Positions 36,213-47,200 of a stretch of 64,000 bases of DNA are shown here, piece after piece. Origin of the DNA: Lates calcarifer. Taxonomy: Eukaryota > Chordata > Actinopteri > Centropomidae. Within the stretch, counting starts at the first letter, position 1, and every line of letters begins with the position of its first letter. The stretch spans positions 2,659,269-2,723,268 of the forward strand of contig NC_066835.1 in assembly GCF_001640805.2 (NCBI RefSeq). The letters are read 5' to 3'. Position numbers and translations under genes: made by a program. Below the pieces are notes generated by a model that was not told the origin of the DNA, did not search any database, and saw only the letters and a list, made by a program, of their open reading frames with translations.

Positions 36213-38939
36213 GTGAGGCCTACTGCTGTCGTTGTTGGCATGAGAATACATTATGACTGAGCTGGGGTAGAGTAAGGTCAATGACTGCTTTTTTGGAAAG
36301 TTCAATAATGATACACTGTACTTATGGTATGTGTGATAATGTATATTGTTAATGTGGATTTCAGTTATTGTTACAACACCACTTCAAAGAAAAGAAAAAA
36401 ACAACTTGTTTTTCCCAACAAAAATGCGTTCCTACTCAAAACATTTCCAGACTATAGCAGAGGCTAAGTAATGATTTGTAATTCCGTCTTTTTGAAGAGC
36501 TTTTGATTAAATTACACATATACTTGTAGATTATACAACTCATCTTCATTTTCCTTCAGCCAAAGAGCTTTCACTCCTGCATTGCCTTTGTCTGATGCCG
36601 ACCCGAATCGTAGTGAACACAAATGTTCAGCTTGAATGGTTTGGCTGAAAACAGCTTTGTTCAGCCAACATCACCGCAAACTGAGTCTGTGTTTATCATT
36701 CAAAGACGACACAGCGGCTCAGAAATTAGAGAAGCAGCGTTTGTGAGTGAAAAGGTTGCTGGTATGGAGCTTGAGATTGAACTGGAAAATGTGACTGTGG
36801 GGAATGTGAAACACTATTTTCTACAAATGGGGATCTACAGACTGTTTCACTTGTTATGTTTACTCTGATGAAGCATAACATGCTATTGTGATGTTTGAGT
36901 TGAAATTTCTGATGAATCTGTGCTGAAAAAGCAGTGAAAAGTGAAAAAGTGGGCTTCCCAAACAGGTCAGCAGACATCACTTCCTCCTTTTCCCTTATTT
37001 CAGCACATAAACGTCTAGATGTTGCATAAAGAAGAGTGCAATGCTCCAAACATGATGCAGCCCGAGTGCCTGCTATACTAAATGCCAATAACAACCTGTG
37101 TTTATGATAGATTATCCAGTAGTCATGTGAATTTTGACTTTTATTTCTAAGAAGCTAAGGCTGAAGTAGTGTAACACTCCTCTTCTTGGTAAACTGTCAG
37201 GGTCTTAATTTGGGAAAGACAATAATGTTTCAAAGGCAAATATCCTTCTGAGTACGTCCAAAGATGTATGTCCAGATTAAGACTGCAGTACTTTAAATAC
37301 ATACAAACCAACAACTATTAAATTCATTCCTTCAAATTAATTTTACATTTATCACATCTGTCTTTGTACAGCTATGATGTGTGTTTTAAGTTGTCAGGCC
37401 ATGGACAATTTTTGTTGGTTCTAATGCAGTTTTGTTAGGATTTGTTTCTTAACAGTTTGCCTATTGAACATTTTGTTATGTTTGACAACCCTTTAAAATA
37501 TGATAAAATGTCAGCAATTGTTAAAGTTATGTTCTGCTAAGTAGTGCGCACGATTTATTTATTTGAGAAAATAATTAAGATTATGTTTTGTTCACAAATT
37601 GTTTTGATTTGGAGAGCATGATTTATTAATTTGTGCACTTTTTTCCTCTGTAGGACCTGCTCTGTGTAGATGATATGAATACATTTTAAAACACAAACAT
37701 AGAATGGCAGATCAGAATGCACAGATGACATACTTTGTCATTTAGTCTGAAGAGCCTTTAGCTTATTAGTGATTGCATTTGTGCCAAACATATCTAATTA
37801 AAATGTGCACTTTGTTTAGTTTATAACACTTATAACACCATGCTAAGAAGCTATTGCTGACCTGTGATGCTAGGTTCATGCTATTACTGATGCTAAACAT
37901 AGACTTTTAGTAATATAAGTGATGGTTAATATTTGAAAACTATCAATAAAAATTACTGTCATCTAAATGATATACATGTTAACACCCTCTAGCTTATTTT
38001 TTTGAGTGTTGGGACCCCGCACTGTAAATAATGCAGCCTGTTTGCCATCCCTCCTTATTTTCTGTACCTGTTCCATCTGGTTTAGAAGGTTGCCTATGTG
38101 GGCTCACAGCTGTCAAAGTATACAATTCAACCTACAGTATCACATGCTCTCTCCTGGCTGTACTGTCAGAAAAGCCCAGCCTGAAGCCAGCTCCTGCACC
38201 GATTTGGTAGCAGGCATGAAAGTGAAATGTCGCACTATTAGTCTTTTCATGATTCATGTTGGATTTAACCACCTAACATGCACTCACTGAAACACTCCTC
38301 GACACTGCTATGTATAATACAGACCTCAGTTGCTGTGTGCAAGTGTGAGCTTGTGTTTTTCAGATGACAGGTTACACAAGCAAAATTTTTACAACAAGCA
38401 TTAATGTCCCACCTCAGAAGCAGAGAGACTTCCACTTCCATTCCAGAGCCTCTTTTGTTTCAGCTTATCTGTTGCACCAGGATAGCCATTTACTTCTCTA
38501 CATACTCCACTTAATTCACTCCCTGTAGTAAACAGAGATGGGAACACTCAACCTCATTGTCCCCAGAGCTTTACTGAGGTTGTGCAGCTTTGAGATCTGT
38601 CCTAATTATATTATAAGGGCCTCTTGTTTTCTCTGTAGTTGGCTGCTGTTTCTAGTCATCATCAGTCAATGGCACTGTGTGGGAGGCCTCCACACACTAC
38701 AGTACACGGGGGACATGTGCAGTAATGAATAGAGATAGCACACTGTATTTTTTCATATAGGGGTGGATAAAGTGCAGCTACATGTCGTTTTAAAAATTCA
38801 AATCTAAACAAAACATATTTGCTCTTTCCCAGGAAATGCAAAAGTTAAATACTTAAGATTCTGGTTTTCTTCCACTGTGATTCAACTTTTTTGACTCTGC
38901 TTTAATTCTGTGGTTTTCCCATTCCAATCCTTTTCTCAG
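36213..38939 (+). other. ptpru: Intron 10, about 2.7 kb
   Basis: This is AT-rich intron with no recognised gene. Small open frames at 36623-36868 and 38006-38290 resemble no known protein. Confidence 0.85.
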
Positions 38940-39042
38940 CCCCGGTGTTTGACTATGAAGACATCCCCTCTCCGCTGAGTGAGTCGGAGAGCACCATCAC
39001 TGTGCTGCTGCGCCCTGCGCTGGGGAGAGGGGCTCCTGTCAG
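38940..39042 (+). CDS. ptpru: ptpru exon 11: start of FNIII repeat 4
   Basis: This 103-bp exon enters in phase 1 (G|CC gives Ala) and leaves in phase 2 at GTC AG|GTACAA. It encodes [20 protein letters not shown], then [14 protein letters not shown]. The [13 protein letters not shown] block is shared with human PTPRU. The 103-bp length is, from memory, conserved across type IIB genes. Confidence 0.95.
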
Positions 39043-40753
39043 GTACAACTAATACACGCTTCACTCCTGCGCCAGCATTCATTGAGTGTTCTTCTGCGCT
39101 GTGATATTTATAGCTGCCGTCAAAACGAGCCTGGTATAGAAGCAGGAGATTGTTCTTGAGGCTTGTAACATAGCAGATTTTAAGTACAATGTATGAGCAA
39201 CCAGAAAGGTTTTCTATTATTGTACAGAATGTATCAAGTGTTTCGAATGAATTACCGGGGGATTGATTGCACAATGATATGTGTCACATCAGGATTTATT
39301 CAACAGCTGACTGTCTTGATTTAGCTAATATTGAAAGAAAGAGTTGATCACAGTTGATCATTGGCACTCCCTCTATCCTGAAACCTGACTCCTCACAACA
39401 GACAGCTATGGAATGACACCGCATGTCAACCAATCACATGTTGACTGTCTGACAGCTGTGTCTCTGTAATGAGGGCCACACTCAGATTTGCAGTCAAGAG
39501 TCAGGGTTTAAGAAAAATAGGAAGAGCATTGATTCCTTCAAGGTAGAGCAAATTTGTTTTGGTCAAATATACAGGAATGTAAATAGGAAAACGTGTGGTG
39601 AGGTCAGGACAAAACAAGAGCTAACTCTAAAGATAGTCATAAATATTGAGAGCTGTGACATGAGTTGAGACAAACATTGCACTATTGAGTTTTTTTAATG
39701 AGTTTTGCATTTTGAAATTTTGGTTTTGTGGCATAATAGAATGACATACGATAGAACATAAAAACTGATACACCAGCAAAAATTTTCAAGGAGGTTTAAA
39801 TTAAAAAAAAAAAAAAAACAATTTAAATGGTATACAGTATATTTTTATATTAAAACTGTTATTCTCTATGAATGATATATTCCATCAAATAGAGGCATTA
39901 TTCCAACTGCGATTATGTCCCCCCCCAATAATGATAGAATGATGCCAACCCTCCCCCAGTGTCATATTTATTCTTAAAAAGTCATAATTGTAGTTCATTT
40001 AATAGAAAACATATTTTTTTCCCTCTAAAAAATGGGCATTATTACAGCTATTTAAATAGGAAAATTCATATAACTCGGATATTAATGTAATAGTTTTGGC
40101 CATCCATTCCTATCATTAATTGTAATTTGTATTCACCAAGTCAGTTGCTGAGATCGTGTTGACACTGCTAAAAAAAGAAGTGACTAGGGATGAGAAACAA
40201 GCAGGCAACAGGTTGTAAACAAACCTCCAGCTTAGCCAAACTTATTTGGAAGAGAAAACACAGACACATGGAAAACTTATTACTGTCTGTTGTAAACATC
40301 CATCACAGTTTACAGATGAGCTTCCTGGTTCAACTTTGACTTGTGATATCTTCCATCCTGTACAATGAGGAATCAGTTATTACTGTTTTACCTCCAAGTT
40401 TGACTCTCAACTTACGCTGTCAGATTTTATTGTGGTGGTGCTGTGGTTTTCGTAAATCTCAGCAGTATAGTTGGACAGTACAATGTATCAGTTAGTTTGT
40501 CAGTGAATTTACCTTTGATTGTGTTTAATCTAGTTCTACCTACTAGCTTTTTCTATGGTACAGCTCTACAGTCTCCATTAGCGGATCTGATTTGAATAGT
40601 GTTCATGCAGATGACTCACTACTTAGCACTGTTAACAAAGACCATTAGATGAAAGCCCCAAAAAAGTTAAGATTGTTGACTATATATTGAAACTATATTA
40701 CCTCATTACAGTAGTTTGATTTGATTGCAGTTCTTTGTACTGTCCTCCTACAG
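39043..40753 (+). other. ptpru: Intron 11, about 1.7 kb
   Basis: This is AT-rich with an A run near 39805-39819. No gene or named repeat is recognised. The acceptor CCTACAG leads into exon 12. Confidence 0.85.
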
Positions 40754-41034
40754 CGCCTACCAGGTGGTGGTAGTAGAAGAGGACGGGTCCCGTCAGGTGA
40801 GACGAAGGGAGCTTGGCACCGTCGACTGTTTCCCCACTCCAAACTCCCACAACGAGGCCCAGGCCAAAGGGGCTCCACATTACTACACAGCCTGAGCTGG
40901 CTCCGAGCAGCCTGCCCGATGCCACACCTTTCACTGTGGGCGACAACCACACCTACAACGGCTACTGGAACAGCCCTTTAGATCCCACCAAGAACTATCT
41001 CATCTATTTTCAGGCCACCAGCAACTTCAGAGGG
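40754..41034 (+). CDS. ptpru: ptpru exon 12: FNIII repeat 4, interrupted by a one-base frame break
   Basis: Frame 1 runs from [20 protein letters not shown] through [20 protein letters not shown] to YTA, then meets TGA at 40893-40895. Homology resumes without loss one base later in the next frame: [20 protein letters not shown], then [20 protein letters not shown] and ATSNFRG. The exon is 281 bp; entry phase 2 and exit phase 0 require 1+3n (280), so there is one surplus base, best placed at about 40893. No intron can explain this because the protein alignment is continuous. RQVRRR (40791-40808) matches the RxxR furin-type site at which type IIB ectodomains are processed (human PTPRU has RRLRR). 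As given, the reading frame would stop before the membrane helix. This is either a sequence error or a real disabling mutation. Confidence 0.93.
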
Positions 41035-44000
41035 GTAAGAACTATTAAGATGCCTGACAAGGCTTTTGTTCCTAGTGCTCAGACATCCTGCTTTTTTGTT
41101 TTAGCAACCTTGGCAGTCAATTTGGATTTGTGTCAAACATGTTCAAGGCAGGAGGCAGTATGCTGGAGGCACCGTGAGAGAGGAAACAGTCCTCTGCATA
41201 AACAAGGTTTTATTTATTACCAAATGCGGTGATGTATGTTATGCATTTTTAGGATGGCTTTGGGTCGAGTGTTTCCCACTGGTAAATCTTGGACTTATTA
41301 ATGTTGCATCATTTCTCAATGAAACAAAAAAAGGAGGACAGTGTGGTTTTTTTCCTCCCTAAAACACTTTAGAAACATCACATAAGCAACATGGCCAAGT
41401 GAATCTTCCAAAATAAGCCTTTAGAAGATAATTAGGTGCAGAATACAATGTGTACTTCTGCATTTTTTGTGATCTTCCAGCTGTCAGATTCCCTCATATT
41501 CAAGCTCTTTAAAAACTTTAAGAGTCTTTTTTTCTTCGGGGAAAATCAAACCCTGCTTCACAGGCTAAAAAATATCAGAAAAAAAAGAGCAATTGGTAAA
41601 GCGACTGAAGCATGAATAGGGAATGTGCTGGCCAGTGTGCAGAGAAGCAGTGAGAGCAAAATGTTCTTTAAGTCACTACTACATACAGTATGAAGTGTAC
41701 ATGTGACTGCCTCATCTAAATATCACTACCTGACTCCTCAGAGGATGCATCCAGTTTCCTCTGGGTGCTAGTGGTGGGGTGGTGCTCCAAAGGTGAGGAA
41801 AGCCAACAGTCAGCCTCTGGTCTGGGTCAGGAACCAACATCTGAGTAAAATTTCTCCCTTTTGATCTAAAATCAGCAGTGAAATTTTCCCATCATGGAGA
41901 TCGATTTGTGAAGATTCTCCCCGAAGACCACATTAAAAGCTCTGTTGGCTCAGCCGCTCTGAGACAGAAATCAGCCAACACAACAAACTGAATATTATAA
42001 TTCATGTTGATGATTTTCTTTTTTGTCCTGCAAACATTTTCATCTCCAATCTATTATCTAAACTATAGTTGTGTTTCATGAGAGATGGGCTGCTCAGGGA
42101 GAAAAGAAAAAAAAAACTAATTATTTTGACAATTACCCTGGAAAAATTAGATGTACGAGGCTTACTATGGACCATGAGCTGCCGTTGAATTGAAACAGTA
42201 ATTGCTTTGGCAGATATGCCTTCAGTGGGGCTTGAAAGATGCATGATTGGTGCTGCCAGTTTCTTGTGAAACACACAAGCAGGAAATAAACACACATCAG
42301 TATTTTTCTCTCTATCATGTCTGCAGGAGTCATTTGGCTCTTTAGAAAAATCTAGATTATTGCTATCTATTACGCTAAAAATGAAAATAATAGTATGTTG
42401 ATATTTTTCCTTTCAACCCTCTGTTGCAGTTATCATTGCTCATCATCTGGGGTTACTTGTTACTCTTCCTAGCTTTTCACTTAGTGGATATTTGACATGT
42501 GGATTGGGTAGGGTTGGCTTCTAATCTGTTTTTGATCCAGCTCCAGGTTGGCAAAATACCCACATTCACAAAACTAGCAAATCAATTATTGAATCTTTTA
42601 TCTGTCCTCGTCCTTTTATATCAGCAGCTAAATTCAGGTTGAAGGCCTTTCTGCTTTAGCCCTGCTTATCACCACTTTCATTGTTTTGAATGACAAATGT
42701 TCGCTGGTAGCAGTTTATATCAGCTGTAACTAATGTTAATTCTATATGAAAGTAACTTGATTAAACACCAAAATGAAACTTGGCTATTGTTTGCAAGCCA
42801 GTGCTTTGTTAAAGTTAGTATCTGTACCTATTCATTCGCTAGAGAAAGGAGCACCACTCTGTAGCACCACTCTACAAGGACCTGCAACTTAACTGTTTAG
42901 GTTTTGTCTAAATATTCTTATCAGCACAATTTCTAGTAGAAGTCAGGTGTTTTCAGTTGAACAGTTCTGTACAGTGCCTGCCCTCAGCCGTTAGAGCTGT
43001 TAGAGACTAGTTAGTGAATATGGTGGAGAATTTAGCAGCTAGTTATTGGTAGAGACCAAAAACAGATAAAAGAGAAGGAATGCTGGACTAACATTTGTCA
43101 CATAGACAGACATGCAACTCCAAATGAATGCTACTCTTGCTACATGTCTGCAGCATGTGTAAATGGGCTGCAGTTTGCTAACATGTTCACCATAACAAAT
43201 TTGCTCATCTTATTTTAAGGTTATAGATCGTAACCCTTGATAATTTCTGCTGCTCAAAACTGTAGTGTTTCTGTCTATCAGACAACAAGACATGTTAACA
43301 TATCTCAACTGAATCTGAGTTTTCATTATTTATAACTTTGTTAACTTACAAACACTGAAAGCTGAACTTAAATGGGTGTGAGGGATTACCCAGGATTCAT
43401 ATTTGATAAGCAGATCTAATACTGGAATCAGATCCGAAATCCGCCTCATTGATGGGGATTCTTCAGTATACTGTAAATCCCTCTCCTTAACGAGACTGGA
43501 GGCTCAGTTGCATTAAATTGCTACTTTGACAAGCACAAGCATTTCTGTTCCAAAAGGCCAAAAGCCCACCTTGACAGAGGACAAGATGACACATGACATA
43601 CTACCTGCCACTACTTTAATAACCCCTGGGTGGAAGTAAATATGACTTATCTGTCACTGTAAGAGATGAGAGGAGATGAGAATACACTTGAAATGGATTT
43701 CCAATTAAAAAAGGTAATTTGGCAACCGTTATAGGTGAAAGGTTTTTGACTCCAATCTCAGAGCACAGATTAGCATAATTGCCCATAAAGACGGTTTAAC
43801 TTCCTTAAATCTTAATTTGGTAGCATGCCCCTCTATCTTTGGGATAGAGGTGGCTGTTTTGGGGGGTGAGTCAGAGCCAATCAGTGGACCTGGGTGAGGG
43901 ACCTCACATGGTGAAGAGGAGCAGAGGTCTGAGATGTCTTCCATGTGGAAATTTCAATTATTTTCCCCCCATAGCAAAGGTCTGGGTAATTTTGACGTAT

Positions 44001-44186
44001 AAGGCCACCTGTGTTTGCAAGTTTTAGACGAGGCTGTGGATTTCAACAGACTGGCTCATAATTAAGTTACATTGTGGTCATTTTTGTACTCATCATGCCA
44101 ATCATTCAATCATTGCCAATGCCAATCATTGTGTCCTGATAGGTGCCAAGCCAAATGAATTAACTCAGCCCTTCTTTTTCTCACAG
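41035..44186 (+). other. ptpru: Intron 12, about 3.2 kb
   Basis: The donor is GTAAGA after FRG and the acceptor is TCACAG. The intron contains no recognised gene. Part of it (42650-43300) is rich in 'ttagctg/gttaac' motifs like those in other intron repeats, but no clear unit was defined. Confidence 0.85.
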
Positions 44187-44223
44187 GAGACCAGAATAAA
44201 CTGTATTCGGATTGCTCGCAAAG
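44187..44223 (+). CDS. ptpru: ptpru exon 13: 37-bp exon, end of FNIII repeat 4
   Basis: It encodes ETRINCIRIARK and enters in phase 0 and leaves in phase 1 at AAA G|GTAACA. Human PTPRU reads ETRLNCIRIARK. Short exons of this size at this position are typical of type IIB genes. It lies about 6.2 kb before the next exon. Confidence 0.95.
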
Positions 44224-47200
44224 GTAACACTTTTTTTTCTTCAGTCATGAAGGTGCTACATGTATCATTTTCACATTAATAAGTTACTATCAAATAAATT
44301 ATAAATCAGTATACCTTAAGTATGGGTATGACAACAGTTATCTTATGGCCTGTCTTTGTACTGTATTAGATTGCTGCATAGTTTACAGCACACAGAGAGG
44401 TGGTGTTCTTTTTTCAGTGCAGGTGGAGCTTCAGCCATATGGTAATTACAAATACTAGATGAAGTAAAAGTTTGAGAGAGGCAAAGTCAAACCAGTATTC
44501 CCAGATTCTGTTCAAGGAGGAAGAAAACCTCATTCAAAATTACATTGACATTCCTAATAATGCTAAGTACTAAAAATTTTGCTTTTACCAAACTACCACT
44601 GTGCTTTAAATGTCACCCTGCTTGACAGAGAGAGGTGTGAGTTAAGTGGCCACAAATAGTCTGGACATGTATGAACTATCCATTCCCCGAGGACAGAGGA
44701 CTAAATGTGTCACCTTTGATATTTTTTACTGCAGATTTCATTAGAAGACATAGCTGGAGGATATCATAGATATTGATACTGAAGAAACCAAGTTAATGAT
44801 GAGCTGTAAGCTGTAGTCTTTTGTATATGCTAGCAAATAAATTGTTGTTTAACTTTGTGTAAAATGAAGAAGGTTTAAACTTAATGTCAGAAAATGTGAT
44901 AGTAAGCACCCGGAACTATAGTTTTATTCAGACTGATGTAAAGGCTAAATGAGAGATTTCACTGAGTTAGAAAAGTACAATAGCAACTAGCCAGCACAGG
45001 TGTGACATCTACATAGTTTATATAGAATATAATATATAATTTTATAGTTAGTTTTATTGTGTCAAACCCTATTTTTTCCACTAATTGATCCATTTTTAAG
45101 CAATAGCTATTGTATATTATAGTGTATTTGTATTCTTGCTTTCATACTGAACGATGCATGCACATACTGGACGTGTAATGAAGGTGACTTTGATGCAAAA
45201 GATAGCACTCAGTCATGAGTTCATTATCAGTGTGATGGACGTCGTCGTTGACCTTTTTTTGGAGTCGTCGTTATGAAAGTCAAAGGTATGTTTGGATGCT
45301 CTATAAACTGATCATGGATGAGCTGGATTCCAGATTACAAAATGGCACCCACCAAGCACATAAGCCAAAACAGTTTTCTGGGTTTGCTGTGGCATTGTGT
45401 TCCCACTGTACATGCATATTAGTGTTTCTCTCACTGGCCCCACCCATGCGTTTCCACCTGGCTCCCGGAAAGTTTTGCAAATGTAAAGCCCTTACGGTTT
45501 AAAATGTGTAATACAAAGAGTCATAACTGACCTTGTTCACAGTTAGAGGTGTCCTGTTTCAATGGTAGTCTATGGGGAAAATGCTTTGAGCTGCATTCCT
45601 TCTGTTCTGATAGAAACTGCTCAAGGCTTTTTTGCTGCCCCCGGTGGTCAGTACACTTATTAACAGACACTTAACCAGTTACCACAGGTCCCACCAAATC
45701 ATCCAAGGATTATAACTTCAAAGGCTGATAAATATTAATATTTCACTCATCAGCTTCATTGTTGAGATATGGGATTGCAGGGTTCTTGGTGTCAGCTTTA
45801 CAAATGGTGTTCTAGGGCAAATAAATTAGCAACAAGACAGCTTTTTAACAAGTCCTTGGTAAAACCATTTTATCTAAACTACTTTTTCTGAGGTGAAAAT
45901 GAATTTGAACTTTACAGTTATCACCTTAACTCAGTTGTAATTGGGAGATTTGTGTTAGATCCTGTTGATTTAGCTTCATGGGTTCACACATTAAGGTTTG
46001 CAGTGAAATGGATTGGATGATTATGATAAGTAGATAAGATAATAATGCTTTATTGCAGACTTATTTAACACCTGTGTGTTGATGTGATTGCCCCATGTAC
46101 CCCTTTGTTAATGCTGTGTCTTATAGTGTTATATCCCCATGTCTCCACAATTAAGCTGCTGAATAAAGTGTTATCATTACCTATTGTAATGAGAGAATAA
46201 AAATAAGAGGCAGGTTATTAAAAGCTGGAATTCTGAAAATGCTACCACAATAGCAGTAACACTGGGGTGAGACAGAGGCCACCAGTTGTGTTCCTCCTTT
46301 CTAACATAATGTTGAAGTGAAATTGTGATTCTCGGGGTGATCATAACCACTGTAGGAATGTTTGTGGTTCTAGTGGTTTCAGCTACGTGGTGCAGGGTGC
46401 ATGTCAGAGACTTCAGCAGGTATCCTGGATCAGGCTTCTACTTAAGGGATTTGACATGGACTTAGTGTTGTTTTGGGTGCTGCAGGGAGGAAGCCCATGT
46501 GCCAATCTCCCCTCAACAGAGACACCAGAGGAAAGGTGAAAGCAAACTTGCATCCGTGTTCTCACTCTGTTTCCCTTGAATCACTGACACTGACATTTGG
46601 CAAAGCCCTTTTGGGCTCTGATGGCTTTGAAATCCAGAATGCGGCATCGTTTCAAGATTTTTTTTTTTTTTTCCCTTAAGAGAGGAAGCGACCAGGAGTG
46701 TTTGCTTGAGAGACAGACACAGATAGAAGGCTCTCAGTTCAAACAATAGAGGAGAGGGAGACAGACAGAGGGTAAAATGGAGTTGTTCCCTCCTTCCTCC
46801 CTACTGAATTATGCCTGAAGTTTGTAGTGCTCTTGAGAAAGGTGGCAGTTAAATTGGATTCCTCTCCCTGAACTCTTTCTTATCTGAAGTGCAATGACAT
46901 CAAAGAATCCTGCCTTACTATTGTCTGCCGGCGTGTCACGTCTGTAGAGAAGGGGAGGTGGGTTGCAGGCATATTTATAGAAACTAGAATTTTTTTTTAC
47001 TGTAGTAGTGCATGTATGTCTGTGGCAGGCTGGCCCAGAGGATATGCTGATGTTCCTGCAGCTCCCTTAGAGGTGGCACAGAGGTCCTGTTAAGACCGTC
47101 CCTGGCTGCTTTTCATTTCCTCTCACCACCTTCCCACACACAGATGCTGCCAGCTGTGTTCAACAGAGCGCCTGGCCAAGCCACCGCAGTGGTGGGCGAG

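Noticed and set aside
40693..40952. Minus-strand frames opposite exon 12
   Set aside because: They are shadows of a real plus-strand coding exon.
40754..41034. Possibility that a tiny intron or selenocysteine explains the TGA in exon 12
   Set aside because: The protein alignment is continuous on both sides, so no sequence is available to be an intron. No GT-AG pair removes the needed one base (mod 3). Reading TGA as an amino acid would leave the downstream frame wrong.
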